Shown: positions 26,519 through 37,916, counted from the first letter of the stretch. The stretch: DNA of 64,000 bases from Sphingomonas aracearum (GCF_003345355.1 NZ_QQNB01000003.1:1-64000); one strand, 5' to 3'. Made by a program: numbers and translations. Notes: a model not told the origin generated them from the letters alone.

Positions 26519-27427
26519 TCATCCGCCGTGCACCGTCGCGCCCCAGCCGCCCCAGACGTAGATGGTGACGAACAGGAACAGCCACACCACGTCCACGAAG
26601 TGCCAGTACCAGGCCGCCGCCTCGAAGCCGAAATGCTGGCGCGGCGTGAAGTCGCCGCGATAGGCGCGGATCAGGCAGACGATCAGAAAGATGGTGCCCA
26701 CGAACACGTGAAAGCCGTGAAAGCCGGTCGCCATGAAGAAGGCCGCGCCATAGTTCAGGCCTTTGAAGGGGAACGGCGCCTCCATGTATTCATACGCCTG
26801 GATCGACGAGAAGAGCAGGCCGAGCAGCACCGTCAGCCACAGGCCCTTCAGCACGCCGTCGCGCTCGCCCACGCCGATCAGGCCCCACAGGCCCTTCTTC
26901 GCCCCGCCGCGCTGGTCATGGATGAGGGCATGGTGCGCCCAGGTCACCGTGGTGCCCGACAGCAGCAGGATCAGCGTGTTGAGCAGCGGGAACTTGAAAG
27001 CGTCGATCACCTCCAGGCCCTTGGGCGGCCAGGTGGCGGCGCCCGCCGCGGCATCGGTGATGAGGCTCACCGCGCCATCGGCGATCTCCACGGGCGCGGG
27101 GAACAGGGCAAAGTCGAAATAGGCCCAGAACCAGCCGACGAAGAACATCACCTCGGAGGCGATGAACAGGATCATGCCGTAGTGCATGTGCAACTGCACG
27201 ATCGGCGTGTGATCGCCGGCATGCGCCTCGCGGACCACCTTGCTCCACCACAGGAACATGGACGCGAGCACCAGCGCCAGGCCGACACCGAACACGCCGG
27301 CCCCGAACGGCGCCTTGTGCATCCACATGATGCCGCCCGTCGCCAGCAGCCCGGCCGACAGCGAGGACATCAGCGGAACGATGTCGGGCGGAAGGATGTG
27401 GTAATCGTGGTTCTTGGCGCCGGCCAT
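26519..27427 (-). CDS. ctaE: cytochrome c oxidase subunit III
   Basis: A 302-residue inner-membrane subunit of the aa3-type terminal oxidase with seven predicted helices. Family features include FFVGWFWAYFD, GTTVTWAHHALIH, and the final FEAAAWYWHFVDVVWLFLF with its conserved histidine and glutamate. Normal length. It follows ctaG, the usual alphaproteobacterial order ctaB-ctaG-ctaE. Confidence 0.96.
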   Translation of the reverse strand: MAGAKNHDYHILPPDIVPLMSSLSAGLLATGGIMWMHKAPFGAGVFGVGLALVLASMFLWWSKVVREAHAGDHTPIVQLHMHYGMILFIASEVMFFVGWFWAYFDFALFPAPVEIADGAVSLITDAAAGAATWPPKGLEVIDAFKFPLLNTLILLLSGTTVTWAHHALIHDQRGGAKKGLWGLIGVGERDGVLKGLWLTVLLGLLFSSIQAYEYMEAPFPFKGLNYGAAFFMATGFHGFHVFVGTIFLIVCLIRAYRGDFTPRQHFGFEAAAWYWHFVDVVWLFLFVTIYVWGGWGATVHGG

Positions 27428-27473
27428 GCTGGTCCCCGTTTCGCGTTCGCTTTTTGCGTGTTCCCTCCGGCGT

Positions 27474-28016
27474 CTAGCTCGCCGCCTTGTCGGAATCCAC
27501 CGGATAAAATGTGTAGCTGAGCGTGATCACCTTGGTGTCCCGGCTATCCTCGTCGGTGAGGATCTTGGGATCGACGTAGAAGATCACGGGCATGCGCGCC
27601 GTCTCGCCCGGCTTCAGCGTCTGCTGCGTGAAGCAGAAGCACTGGATCTTGGTGAAATACTTGCCCGCGCTCGCCGGTTGCACGTTGAACGTGGCCGTGC
27701 CCGTCACCGGCTTGTCGGCGGTGTTGGTGGCGAGAAAGAACGCCATGTCGCGCGCGCCGATGTCGATCGTCTCGCTGCGGTTCTCCGGCCGGAACTTCCA
27801 CGACAGCTTGGGGCTGACATTGGTGTCGAAGTCGATCTGGATCTTGCGTCCGGTATCGCCCGGCGCCCGGTCGCCGCGATTGGTGGTGCCGTTCAGCCCC
27901 GTTGCCTCGCAGAACAGGCGGTAAAGCGGCACACTGGCCCAGCCGAGACCCGACATGAAGCAGATACCGAGCACCGCCAGGAGGACGGTGCGCGTCTTGC
28001 GGTCCACCCGCATCAC
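27474..28016 (-). CDS. ctaG: cytochrome c oxidase copper chaperone CtaG (Cox11)
   Basis: A 180-residue protein with an N-terminal membrane anchor (about 9-28) and a periplasmic beta domain. The copper-binding CFCF motif occurs in IQCFCFTQQTLKPGE. Cox11 delivers copper to the CuB site of oxidase subunit I. Two tandem Met codons form the start. Its start overlaps the end of the small upstream gene by 4 bases (ATGA). Confidence 0.95.
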   Translation of the reverse strand: MMRVDRKTRTVLLAVLGICFMSGLGWASVPLYRLFCEATGLNGTTNRGDRAPGDTGRKIQIDFDTNVSPKLSWKFRPENRSETIDIGARDMAFFLATNTADKPVTGTATFNVQPASAGKYFTKIQCFCFTQQTLKPGETARMPVIFYVDPKILTDEDSRDTKVITLSYTFYPVDSDKAAS

Positions 28017-28150
28017 ACCAGCCCGGCGCGGATCTTGGCAATGGCGACCGCGAAGATCAGGATCACCAGCGCGCCGAGCAGCAGGCCCATCACCTTCGCC
28101 CGGGCAAGCTGCCGCCGCCGGATCTCGGCCTCGTTGCCACCGTCGTTCAT
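28013..28150 (-). CDS. 45-residue single-helix membrane protein (CoxF-like position)
   Basis: A polar/basic N-terminus ([17 protein letters not shown]) followed by one membrane helix (about 22-40). Small proteins at this place, between ctaB and ctaG, occur in many alphaproteobacterial oxidase operons and have been called CoxF; I infer the assignment from position and topology only. It overlaps ctaB by 4 bases and ctaG by 4 bases, so it is locked into coupled translation. Confidence 0.7.
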   Translation of the reverse strand: MNDGGNEAEIRRRQLARAKVMGLLLGALVILIFAVAIAKIRAGLV

Positions 28151-29046
28151 GCGAGCACCCAGCGATCGGCGGCCACCGCGCCGAACAGGAGGAAAAGGTA
28201 GAGGATGGAATAGCCGAACAGGCGCTTTTCGGGGCGCATGCCGTCTTCCGCGCCCGTGCGGCGCAGCGTCACCTGCAGGGCCATGGCCGCGAACACCGCG
28301 GTGGCCGCCACCGACGCCAGGCCATAGATCGCGCCGGTCAGGCCCAGCGCCCACGGGGCGATGGCGGCGATCGCCATGGGAATGGTGTACAGGCCGATCT
28401 GCAGCCGCGTCGCGCGCTCGCCGGCGACCACGGGCAGCATGGGCACGCCGGCATTGGCGTAATCGGTCTTCACGAACAGCGCGAGCGACCAGAAGTGCGG
28501 CGGCGTCCACAGAAAGACGAGGGCAAAGAGGAGCACCGGCAGCGGGGCGATGCTGCCCGTCGCCGCCGCCCAGCCGATCAGCGGCGGGAACGCGCCGGCC
28601 GCGCCGCCGATTACGATGTTCTGCGGCGTGCGACGCTTCAGCCAGACGGTGTAGATCAGCACGTAGAAGAGGATGGAGGCGAGCAGGATCGCGGCGGCGA
28701 GCAGGTTGGTCGCCAGGCCCATCAGGATCACCGAAAACGCAGCCAGCCCCACGCCGAAGTGCAGCGCCGACTGGCGATCCATGCGACCGTCGGGCAGCGG
28801 CCGGCCGCGGGTGCGCTTCATCAGCGCGTCGATGTCCGCCTCGTACCACTGGTTCAGCGCACCCGCCGCCCCCGCGCCCAGCGCGATGCAGAGAATGGCG
28901 GTGAAGCCCAGCACGGGCGCGATCGCCACCGGCGCGGCGAGCAGGCCGCACAGGCCGGTGAACACGACCAGCGTCATCACCCGGGGCTTGGTCAGCGCCA
29001 GGAAATCACGCCATTCGGCGGGCAGGACAAGAGTCTGGGTGGTCAT
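28147..29046 (-). CDS. ctaB: protoheme IX farnesyltransferase (heme O synthase)
   Basis: A 299-residue polytopic UbiA-family prenyltransferase that makes heme O, precursor of the heme a used by the oxidase in this cluster. The first Asp-rich prenyl-diphosphate motif is in [19 protein letters not shown]; the second region follows [18 protein letters not shown]. About nine helices. It is the first gene of the coupled run ctaB, small TM gene, ctaG, and is preceded by about 460 bases with no gene. Confidence 0.96.
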   Translation of the reverse strand: MTTQTLVLPAEWRDFLALTKPRVMTLVVFTGLCGLLAAPVAIAPVLGFTAILCIALGAGAAGALNQWYEADIDALMKRTRGRPLPDGRMDRQSALHFGVGLAAFSVILMGLATNLLAAAILLASILFYVLIYTVWLKRRTPQNIVIGGAAGAFPPLIGWAAATGSIAPLPVLLFALVFLWTPPHFWSLALFVKTDYANAGVPMLPVVAGERATRLQIGLYTIPMAIAAIAPWALGLTGAIYGLASVAATAVFAAMALQVTLRRTGAEDGMRPEKRLFGYSILYLFLLFGAVAADRWVLA

Positions 29047-29505
29047 GGATGGGCGGGGCTATACGCCTATGGAAAGCCGGGGAAAAGCCCCGCTATCGGG
29101 CGGCTTGCCGCCTGCCGGGCCACCTCCCCCGATCGCGGGGCCGCGGGGCGGTCATGGCTTTGAGCCGCACGCAACGACGCCGCGGCTGACGCGGCCTTCG
29201 CTGCCGGTGCTTGACGGTCCGGGAAAGGCCGGCGAAAGGTCCGGGCCGGTCCGCCGGCGGTGACCGGCGCTGCTGCACTGCCATCCTGAACGCAGCGACC
29301 CGCAATCGTGAGCGCAGCGCCGGCGGCGCCTTGGTCGAACCGGCATGACGATCGGAACGTGCCCGGCGCCCTCTGCCCTTGGCCCTTGGCCCTTAGCTCT
29401 CGGCCGCGAGCGCCAACGCGAACCGGACGCCCCCCCCGATGGCGAGCCGGGTGGGAGCCTTCTCTGCGGTGGCGGCGGCACTCCGTCCGCGCCGCTGGCG
29501 CTGCC
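29047..29505. other. 459-base gene-free region inside the oxidase cluster
   Basis: No reading frame here has coding character on either strand. It holds a CGGGG-AAAAG-CCCCG hairpin (29078-29092), several G/C palindromes, and three tandem copies of a 7-mer GCCCTTG/A (29375-29395). Being upstream of ctaB, it probably holds the ctaB promoter and the end of the gene before it, but no clear boxes were found. Confidence 0.5.
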
Positions 29506-29868
29506 TCAGCGCGCCTGCTGGGTGTTGTTGGGCAGCCCCTGCGCCGGATAGGGCGTGGCGTCCGCATCGGGGCCGTTCGCATTCTCCATCTGCGGATTGG
29601 CCCGCAGGTCCATTCCCGGGCCGGCGGTTTCCGGATAGTTCTTGCCGCTCTGCGTGACACCTTCTGCCTGCTCCACCTGGTGCTTGGTCATCACCGCGGC
29701 ACCGGCGCCGAACAGCGGCAGGATCGTCAGGATCGCCCAGCCAAGTGCGGCCGGACGGCTGGTGAGCAACCCGCGACGGTGCAGGATCGCGCCGATCACC
29801 AGCAGCAGCAGCGACAGGGCGACAAGCCCGTACATGAGGCCGAATACCGGGTTGTCGCCGTGCATCAT
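29506..29868 (-). CDS. small membrane protein between ctaD and ctaB, unknown function
   Basis: A 120-residue protein with two hydrophobic helices (about 8-28 and 39-58) and a polar, Asn/Pro/Gln-rich tail of about 55 residues, probably exposed. The start has two Met codons right after GGAGAAGAG. I do not recognise a family. Its place in the cytochrome oxidase cluster hints at an accessory role, but it is separated on both sides by non-coding DNA and could be unrelated. Confidence 0.7.
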   Translation of the reverse strand: MMHGDNPVFGLMYGLVALSLLLLVIGAILHRRGLLTSRPAALGWAILTILPLFGAGAAVMTKHQVEQAEGVTQSGKNYPETAGPGMDLRANPQMENANGPDADATPYPAQGLPNNTQQAR

Positions 29869-29955
29869 CTCTTCTCCACCTGCTGTCGCGGCACAACGAG
29901 TTCAGGGGCTCCCGGTTGCCTCCCCTGATCCGCATCAGGGCGGGCCCAAAGCAAA

Positions 29956-29983
29956 GCGCCCCGGAAGTGTCCTTCCGAGGCGC
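29956..29983 (-). terminator. hairpin after ctaD
   Basis: A 12-pair stem with one mismatch (arms 29956-29967 and 29972-29983, loop of four) lies 39 bases past the ctaD stop. On the minus strand it is followed by TTTGCTTT, a weak U-rich tail. Confidence 0.55.
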
Positions 29984-30021
29984 CTTGCGCTTGGCGGTGC
30001 AGTGCGATCGCTGCGCCGGGA

Positions 30022-31701
<1,680 letters not shown>

Positions 31702-31704
31702 GGC

Positions 31705-32913
31705 TTACAGTCCAGCATTGCCGGCGCCGGTCCGGTTGTTGGTGGCGCTCTGATTGGTGGCAGGGGCGATCGCGGTGGCGTTCTCGACCGGCGCGGTGTC
31801 GTTCTCCGCAGCCGCGATGTTCTCGGCCGCGTCGCTGCCGGCCTTGGGGTCCTTGGCCGTGGTGGTCGGCGCGGCGGCGCCCGGCATGGAGCCGCCCTTG
31901 GCGCGGATCCAGGCGGCGAACTGCGCCGGCGGCACCGCCTCAACGGCGATCGGCATGTAGGCGTGACGCGCGCCGCACAGCTCGGAGCACTGGCCGAAAT
32001 AGAGGCCCGGCTTCTCGATGGTGAAGCTCGTCTCGTTGATGCGCCCGGGCACCGCGTCCAGCTTGATCCAGAAAGCCGGGATCGCCCAGCTGTGGATCAC
32101 GTCGTTGGCGGTGGTGAGCAGGCGGATCGGCACGCCCACCGGCAGCACGATGCGGTTGTCCACCGCCAGCAGCCGCGGGCCATCGGCGTCGGTGCGGAAG
32201 CGCTCGCCGGCGGCGACCTGCTCCCGCTCCTTCAGCAGGTTGGACGTGATCTCGATCCCGCCATGGTCCGGATACTGGTAGCTCCAATACCATTGGTTGC
32301 CGATCGCCTTCAGCGTCACCGCGTTGGCGGGCGCCGGCTTGAACTGCGCCTGGAGGAGGCCGATCGACGGGATCGCGAGCAACAGCAGCGCAAACACCGG
32401 GCCCAGCGTCCAGACGATCTCGATGGCCGTGTTGTGGCTGGTGCGCGAAGGCACCGGGTTGGCGGCGGCGCGGAAGCGGATCACCACCCACACCAGCAGC
32501 GCCAGCACCAGCAGGCAGATCGCGGTGATCACCGGGAACAGGATCTTGTTGTGGAAGTTGTGCGCACGCTCGCCGTTCTTGGTGACCTGCGGCTGGAGGC
32601 CGATCACGCCGTCCGTCGGCTGGCCGATGCGCGGGGTGGCGGTCATCTGCGGTGCGCCGTCGAGCGCCAGGCGCGGATCGCCCGAATGGTCCAGCGCCGG
32701 GGTCGGCGAGGCGGCGGGGCTGCCCGCGGCATCCGCCGGTGCCGGCTGTGCGGAGGCAACGGCGTTCGCCTGGCCGGCCGGGGCCTTGCCCGCCGGCGCG
32801 GCGGTGGACGCGACGGGCGTCGCGCTGTTGGCGGCCGGCGCCTGAGCGGTGCCGGCACCCGCCAGCATCAGCCCCGCAGCGGCCAGAATCGTCTTCAACC
32901 CCATCATGCGCAT
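31705..32913 (-). CDS. ctaC: cytochrome c oxidase subunit II
   Basis: A 402-residue subunit carrying the CuA site that accepts electrons from cytochrome c. After a signal peptide (1-25) comes an Ala/Pro-rich linker to about residue 80, two membrane helices and the cupredoxin domain. CuA ligands are in FGQCSELCGARHAYMPI. The protein is much longer than the usual 260-300 residues: besides the N-linker it has a C-terminal tail of about 60 residues rich in Ala, Asn and Thr. Divergent from pyrE with 230 bases between. Confidence 0.95.
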   Translation of the reverse strand: MRMMGLKTILAAAGLMLAGAGTAQAPAANSATPVASTAAPAGKAPAGQANAVASAQPAPADAAGSPAASPTPALDHSGDPRLALDGAPQMTATPRIGQPTDGVIGLQPQVTKNGERAHNFHNKILFPVITAICLLVLALLVWVVIRFRAAANPVPSRTSHNTAIEIVWTLGPVFALLLLAIPSIGLLQAQFKPAPANAVTLKAIGNQWYWSYQYPDHGGIEITSNLLKEREQVAAGERFRTDADGPRLLAVDNRIVLPVGVPIRLLTTANDVIHSWAIPAFWIKLDAVPGRINETSFTIEKPGLYFGQCSELCGARHAYMPIAVEAVPPAQFAAWIRAKGGSMPGAAAPTTTAKDPKAGSDAAENIAAAENDTAPVENATAIAPATNQSATNNRTGAGNAGL

Positions 32914-33105
32914 GCCCGTCGTAACCCCTGGCGAGTCGCCGCGTGCCGGTGACGCCCGGGCGCGGGTGGAGGCGAGGAAATTTCCCCGTATCCTCGGGGG
33001 CTATACGCCGGGGTGTCGCGCGCCTCAAGCCGGACGCTCGGCTTTTTTGCCGCACCTGCGTTGCACGCCTGCCACGCCGCTCCTATGCATCCGCCACCCG
33101 CAAGG

Positions 33106-33132
33106 ACACCCGCCAGAACACCCGCCAGAACA
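33106..33132. repeat. 12-base tandem repeat upstream of pyrE
   Basis: ACACCCGCCAGA occurs twice head to tail (33106-33117, 33118-33129) and a third copy begins (ACA). It ends 12 bases before the pyrE ATG, so it lies in the pyrE leader. Confidence 0.7.
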
Positions 33133-33143
33133 GGGCCGCAGCG

Positions 33144-33725
33144 ATGACCGACGACGACGTGCTTGCCGAGTTCCGCGCCGCGGATGCGCTGCTCGAGGGG
33201 CACTTCATCCTCTCTTCCGGGCTGCGCTCTCCCCGCTACCTGCAATGCGCGCGCGTGCTGATGGACCCGGCACGGGGCGCGCGGCTGGCCGAAGAGCTGG
33301 TCCGCCGCCTGCCCGCCGGGGTGCGCGAGGCGGTGCAGGCGGTGGTGTCGCCGGCGATGGGCGGCGTGATCGCCGGGCATGAGATGGCCCGCGCGCTGGG
33401 CGTGGAGGCGATGTTCCTGGAGCGGCCCGAGGGCGTATTCCACCTGCGCCGCGGTTTCCGGCTGGAGCCGGGCACGCGCGTGCTGATGATGGAGGACGTG
33501 GTCACCACCGGCCTTTCCTCGCGCGAGGCGATCAAGGCGATCGCGGCGGCCGGCGGCGAGACGATCGCCGCGGCGGCCCTGGTGGATCGCTCGAACGGCA
33601 GCGCCGACCTCGGCGTCCCGTTCTTCCCGCTGATCCGCCTCGACGTGCCGAGCTACGCCGCCGACGCGCTGCCGCCCGAGCTGGCGGCGATCCCCGCGAT
33701 CAAGCCGGGGAGCCGGGCGGCGTGA
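33144..33725 (+). CDS. pyrE: orotate phosphoribosyltransferase
   Basis: A 193-residue enzyme of pyrimidine synthesis that joins orotate and PRPP to give OMP. The PRPP-binding motif is [14 protein letters not shown]; the substrate-side [15 protein letters not shown] and [12 protein letters not shown] are typical of the alphaproteobacterial branch. Start ATG 33144 is the conserved one; the longer upstream reading runs through the tandem repeat. It is the first gene of a packed plus-strand run to 37913. Confidence 0.96.
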   Translation: MTDDDVLAEFRAADALLEGHFILSSGLRSPRYLQCARVLMDPARGARLAEELVRRLPAGVREAVQAVVSPAMGGVIAGHEMARALGVEAMFLERPEGVFHLRRGFRLEPGTRVLMMEDVVTTGLSSREAIKAIAAAGGETIAAAALVDRSNGSADLGVPFFPLIRLDVPSYAADALPPELAAIPAIKPGSRAA

Positions 33726-34732
33726 TCCGCGCCCTGCTCGCCGCCGCATGCGCGCTGGCGGGCACGCCGGCGGCCGCCGAGACGGTGGACCAGGTCGCCG
33801 CCCGCTACAGGCTGGCCGGTGAAGTGCTGGTCGCGCGCGGCGACACGGTGCTGCTCGACCACGGATACGGCACGATCGCGCCGACCGGCGGGGCCAAGCA
33901 CAAGGCAGGCGAGCGCTGGCGGCTGGCGAGCATCACGAAACAGGTGACGGCCGTCGCCGTGATGCGGATGGTGGCGCAAGGTCGGGTTGATCTCGACGCA
34001 CCTCTCGGCCCCGTTCTCGGCACTGCCCTCCTGAACGGGGTCAGCGCACGCATGCTGTTGACGCATCACAGCGGGCTCGCAAATCCGGACGACACGCCGA
34101 AACAGCCGAATGGCTTCGCGGCCTTCTATCGCGCCGACCGCCCTGATGCGAGCCACTGCCTGTCGCGTGCGGGCAGGCCCAACGCTCCGTTCCGCTACAA
34201 CGATTGCGATTATCTGCTCCTGGGCGCTTTCCTTGAGTCAGGCGAGGGCAGCGAAGGCGAGCAGGACAACGCCTTGTTTCCCGGTACCTTTGCAAAGGGG
34301 AGCGAGAAGGGCGTGCCGGGCTTTGTCCGTAACAGGCCGGAGCCGGCCTTCAACCTGGCCACGTTCGGCTCGGCAGGCGGTCTGGTGGGTACCGCGCGCG
34401 GGGTGTTCGACTTCGACCGATCGCTGATGAGCGGCAAGCTGCTTCCGCCCGAACAGCTCAAGACGCTATGGACGCCAGAGGGCAACGGCTCCTACCAGGC
34501 GCTTGGGGCCTGGGTATTCCCCGGCGAACTCAACGGCTGCATCACGCCGAAGCGCATCATGCAGCGCGATGGCGAGATCGGCGGCGTGCAGGTGCGCAAC
34601 TTCCTCCTGCCCGACGACGATCTGGTCGTGGTCGTCTTCACCAATCGCTCTTCCGACGATTTCCCGATCGGCGACGTCCGGCGGCGCAAGGGCTTCGCTT
34701 ACGACCTGCTTTCCGCGGTGGCCTGCGCATGA
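33722..34732 (+). CDS. secreted serine hydrolase (beta-lactamase/class C-like fold)
   Basis: A 336-residue protein with a signal peptide (1-19). The SxxK nucleophile motif is in [17 protein letters not shown]. The second motif, normally YxN, reads YND in [11 protein letters not shown], and no clear KTG/HxG triad box is seen, so it may be a peptidase/esterase-like member or have altered activity. Start GTG lies inside the pyrE stop, and its stop overlaps pdxJ, so it is translationally coupled on both sides. Codon use in the middle (about 33950-34700) looks less GC-biased than the neighbours, a possible sign of transfer. Confidence 0.82.
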   Translation: MIRALLAAACALAGTPAAAETVDQVAARYRLAGEVLVARGDTVLLDHGYGTIAPTGGAKHKAGERWRLASITKQVTAVAVMRMVAQGRVDLDAPLGPVLGTALLNGVSARMLLTHHSGLANPDDTPKQPNGFAAFYRADRPDASHCLSRAGRPNAPFRYNDCDYLLLGAFLESGEGSEGEQDNALFPGTFAKGSEKGVPGFVRNRPEPAFNLATFGSAGGLVGTARGVFDFDRSLMSGKLLPPEQLKTLWTPEGNGSYQALGAWVFPGELNGCITPKRIMQRDGEIGGVQVRNFLLPDDDLVVVVFTNRSSDDFPIGDVRRRKGFAYDLLSAVACA

Positions 34733-35472
34733 CCCCTCCCCTTCGCCCGAATACGTTGAGGTTGGGCGTCAACATCGATCACGTCGCCACCGTGCGCAAC
34801 GCGCGGGGCGCCGGCTACCCCGATCCGGTGCGCGCGGCGCTGCTGGCGGCCGAGGCCGGTGCGGACGGCATCACCGCGCATCTGCGCGAGGACCGGCGGC
34901 ACATCACCGACGAGGACATCGCCAGGCTTTCCGCCGAGCTGACCATTCCGCTCAATCTCGAAATGGCGGCCACCGACGAGATGCTCGCCATCGCGCTGCG
35001 CCATCGTCCGCATGCCGTGTGCATCGTGCCGGAGAAGCGCGAGGAGCGCACCACGGAAGGCGGACTCGACGCCGCCGGGCAGCACAACCATCTGGCCCCG
35101 ATCGTCGTCGCGCTGCGCGAGGCGGGCAGCCGGGTGTCCCTCTTCATCGAGCCGGACGCCCGCCAGATCGACGCCGCGCTGCGGCTCGGCGCGCCAGTGG
35201 TGGAGCTGCATACCGGCCGTTATGCCGAGCTGGACGGCGGACCCCGCGCCGAGGAACTGCGCCGCCTCGCCGACGCCGCCGCGCTCGCCGCCAAGAACGG
35301 GGTGGAGGTCCATGCCGGCCACGGCCTCACCTACGACAATGTCGCGCCCATCGCCGCGATCCCGCAGGTGGTGGAGCTGAACATCGGCCATTTCCTGATC
35401 GGCGAAGCGCTGTTCCTGGGGCTGGCGGAAAGCGTGCGGCGCATGCGCTCGGCGATGGATGAAGCGCGGTGA
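34729..35472 (+). CDS. pdxJ: pyridoxine 5'-phosphate synthase
   Basis: A 247-residue TIM-barrel enzyme that condenses deoxyxylulose phosphate with 3-amino-2-oxopropyl phosphate in DXP-dependent vitamin B6 synthesis. Conserved segments are [39 protein letters not shown] and [15 protein letters not shown] overlaps the preceding stop (ATGA) and its stop overlaps acpS. Confidence 0.97.
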   Translation: MTPPLRPNTLRLGVNIDHVATVRNARGAGYPDPVRAALLAAEAGADGITAHLREDRRHITDEDIARLSAELTIPLNLEMAATDEMLAIALRHRPHAVCIVPEKREERTTEGGLDAAGQHNHLAPIVVALREAGSRVSLFIEPDARQIDAALRLGAPVVELHTGRYAELDGGPRAEELRRLADAAALAAKNGVEVHAGHGLTYDNVAPIAAIPQVVELNIGHFLIGEALFLGLAESVRRMRSAMDEAR

Positions 35473-35879
35473 TCCTCGGTCTCGGCTCCGACCTGTGCAG
35501 CATCGAGCGGATCCAGGCCTCGCTGGACCGGTTCGGCGGTCGCTTCGAGCAGCGCTGCTTCACCGATGCGGAAATCGCCAAGGCAGATCGCCGCCCGTTC
35601 ACCCGCGCCGCGACTTTGGCCAAGCGCTTCGCCGCGAAGGAGGCCTTTTCCAAAGCGGTGGGCACCGGGTTCAGGGCCGGCGTGTTCATGAAGGACATCG
35701 GTGTGGTCAACGCGCCCTCCGGGGCGCCCACGCTGCATCTCACCGGCGGTGCGAAGGCGCGGCTTGACGCGATGGTGCCGTCCGGCCACGCCGCGCGTAT
35801 ACACCTGACGCTGACCGACGATCATCCCTGGGCGCAGGCCTTTGTGGTGATCGAGGCAGTGCCCGAGGACAGTGCATGA
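35469..35879 (+). CDS. acpS: holo-[acyl-carrier-protein] synthase
   Basis: A 136-residue phosphopantetheinyl transferase that activates acyl carrier protein with the CoA-derived arm. Metal/CoA residues are seen as [12 protein letters not shown] (Asp8) and [12 protein letters not shown] (Glu58). Start GTG overlaps the pdxJ stop. Order pdxJ-acpS-lepB is conserved in alphaproteobacteria. Confidence 0.96.
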   Translation: MILGLGSDLCSIERIQASLDRFGGRFEQRCFTDAEIAKADRRPFTRAATLAKRFAAKEAFSKAVGTGFRAGVFMKDIGVVNAPSGAPTLHLTGGAKARLDAMVPSGHAARIHLTLTDDHPWAQAFVVIEAVPEDSA

Positions 35880-36838
35880 CGAAGGAATGGGCGTTGGCCG
35901 AAGCACAGGAGCCGGAACCGGCATCCGCCCCGGCCGTCACCGGGACGCCGGACAATCGCGACCTGAAGAAGCGCACCGACTGGTGGGCCGAGGTGAAGGG
36001 CCTGTTCTGGCTGCTCCTCGCCGTGCTCGGCTTTCACAGCTTCATCGCCAAGCCGTTCTACATCCCCTCCGAATCCATGCTGCCCGGCCTGCTGGTGGGC
36101 GATCGGCTGGTGGTGACCAAATATCCTTACGGCTGGTCGTTCGTGTCGCCCACCATCCCCGATCCGGTGGCGATCTTCCGCAGCACCGTGCTGCGCCAGC
36201 AGACCGAGAGCTGGGGCGTGCGCCTGCCCTTCGTCCATGGCCGGTTGCTCGGCCACATGCCGCAGCGCGGCGACGTGGTGATCGTCACCCCGCCGGGCCA
36301 CAACAGCGACTATATCAAGCGCGTGATCGGCCTGCCCGGCGAGACGATCGCGGTGCGCGGCGGCACCGTCTACCTCAACGGCCGCGCCATTCCTCGCAGC
36401 CCCGTGCACGAGGCGCGGCTGGCGGTGGACGACAATGCCCGCTGCGATCCGTCCGACTATCCCGGCGCGCTGGAGACGGATGCCGCCGGCAAGCAATGGT
36501 GCCGCCTGCCGATCGTCACCGAGACGCTTCCGGGCGGCCGCCACTACGACACGGTGGACCTGGAACCGGACAGCCCCGGCGACAACTTCCCGGCGATGAA
36601 GATCCCGGCCGGCCATGTCTTCCTGATGGGCGACAATCGCGATCGCAGCGCCGACAGCCGCTTTCCGTTGAGCGAGCTGGGCCTGGGCGGGGCGGTGCCG
36701 TGGGAGAATCTGGGCGGCCGGGCGGAGTTCATCACCTTCTCGCTCGACGGCTCCACCACGCTCAACCCGCTGAGCTGGTGGACCTCGCTGCGCGGCGGCC
36801 GCGCGGGCACCTCGCTCCATGCGCCGGGGGGCAAGTAA
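35876..36838 (+). CDS. lepB: signal peptidase I
   Basis: A 320-residue inner-membrane Ser-Lys protease that removes signal peptides from exported proteins. One membrane helix (about 42-58) precedes the catalytic Ser67 in [14 protein letters not shown]. The general base is Lys148 in [24 protein letters not shown] is box E. About 35 polar residues precede the helix. The start overlaps the acpS stop by 4 bases. Confidence 0.96.
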   Translation: MTKEWALAEAQEPEPASAPAVTGTPDNRDLKKRTDWWAEVKGLFWLLLAVLGFHSFIAKPFYIPSESMLPGLLVGDRLVVTKYPYGWSFVSPTIPDPVAIFRSTVLRQQTESWGVRLPFVHGRLLGHMPQRGDVVIVTPPGHNSDYIKRVIGLPGETIAVRGGTVYLNGRAIPRSPVHEARLAVDDNARCDPSDYPGALETDAAGKQWCRLPIVTETLPGGRHYDTVDLEPDSPGDNFPAMKIPAGHVFLMGDNRDRSADSRFPLSELGLGGAVPWENLGGRAEFITFSLDGSTTLNPLSWWTSLRGGRAGTSLHAPGGK

Positions 36839-36839
36839 G

Positions 36840-37913
36840 GTGGCCGAGCTACCGCCGGCCACCGTCACCGAGGCGAGCCCCAACGAGCTGCGCGATCCCT
36901 TCGTCCGCCAGGAACTGAAGCGCGCGTCCATCTGGCTCGGCCTGGCTTCCGCCATCGCGCTGGCGGTGCTGCTGGTGCAGCCGCTCCTGGTGATCTTCGC
37001 CGGCGTGGTGTTCGCGGCCTTGCTGGACGGCGGCGTGCGGCTGCTGGGCAAGGCGCTGCCGATCGGGCGCGGCTGGCGGCTGCTGATCGTGTGCCTGTTG
37101 GTGGTCGCCTTTCTGCTCGGCACCTTTTACCTCACCGGCGTTCAGGTGACGGCGCAGTTCACGCAGCTGCAGGAAACGCTGCAGCAGCAGACGGTGCGCT
37201 TCACCGCCTGGCTGACGGACAAGGGCATCATGCCCGGCGCCTCGGACGTGTCCGGCCTGGCGCGCCAGGCGCTGGGATCGGTCGGCAAGCTGACCTCCTG
37301 GGTCGGCACGGCGGTCAGCGCGCTCACCACCTTGTTCATGATCATGGTGATCGGCCTGTTCCTGGCCATGGACCCCAGCATCTACGCCCGCGGCGTCGAA
37401 TGGATGGTGCCAAGCGACGCACGACCCGAATTCGCGCTCACCGTGCGCCGCATGGGCGACACGATCCGGCGTCTGCTGGCCGGGCGCCTGCTCGGCATGC
37501 TGGCGGAGGGCGTGTTCACCTGGCTGGCGCTGATGCTCGTCGGGGTGCCGATGGCGATGATCCTCGGCATCCTCACCGGCCTGCTTGCCTTCATTCCGAA
37601 CATCGGCGCGCTGATTTCCGGCGGGCTGATGGTCGCGGTGGGCTTCAGCGCCGGCATGGATACCGGCATCTATGCGATCCTCGTCTATGTCGGGGTGCAG
37701 ACGTTCGACGGCTATGTGCTGCTGCCGATGGTGGCCAAGCGCACGGTGGACCTGCCACCGGCGCTGACGCTCGGCGCGCAGATCCTGGCCTCCGCCCTGT
37801 TCGGCATTCTTGGCCTGGCGCTCGCCGATCCGATGACGGCGATGCTCAAGGTCGGGCTGGAGCGCAGTTCGGAGCGCGAGCAGGAGAAGATGGACGGCGA
37901 CGCCGCGCTCTGA
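36840..37913 (+). CDS. AI-2E family (UPF0118/PerM-like) permease
   Basis: A 357-residue inner-membrane protein with about eight helices of the AI-2E transporter family. Typical are the C-terminal IPNIGALISGG, VQTFDGYVLLPMVAKRTVDLPPALT and the long cytosolic helix before them. Some members export autoinducer-2 or sodium/protons; the substrate here is unknown. Start is GTG at 36840, right after the lepB stop with GGGGGG upstream. It occupies the place after lepB where rnc usually lies. Confidence 0.85.
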   Translation: MAELPPATVTEASPNELRDPFVRQELKRASIWLGLASAIALAVLLVQPLLVIFAGVVFAALLDGGVRLLGKALPIGRGWRLLIVCLLVVAFLLGTFYLTGVQVTAQFTQLQETLQQQTVRFTAWLTDKGIMPGASDVSGLARQALGSVGKLTSWVGTAVSALTTLFMIMVIGLFLAMDPSIYARGVEWMVPSDARPEFALTVRRMGDTIRRLLAGRLLGMLAEGVFTWLALMLVGVPMAMILGILTGLLAFIPNIGALISGGLMVAVGFSAGMDTGIYAILVYVGVQTFDGYVLLPMVAKRTVDLPPALTLGAQILASALFGILGLALADPMTAMLKVGLERSSEREQEKMDGDAAL

Positions 37914-37916
37914 CGG

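Noticed and set aside
29375..29395. Possible CRISPR-like repeats
   Set aside because: Units are 7 bases, contiguous and without spacers.
33950..34700. Genomic island in the pyrE operon
   Set aside because: Only one gene is affected and there is no integrase, tRNA or attachment repeat.
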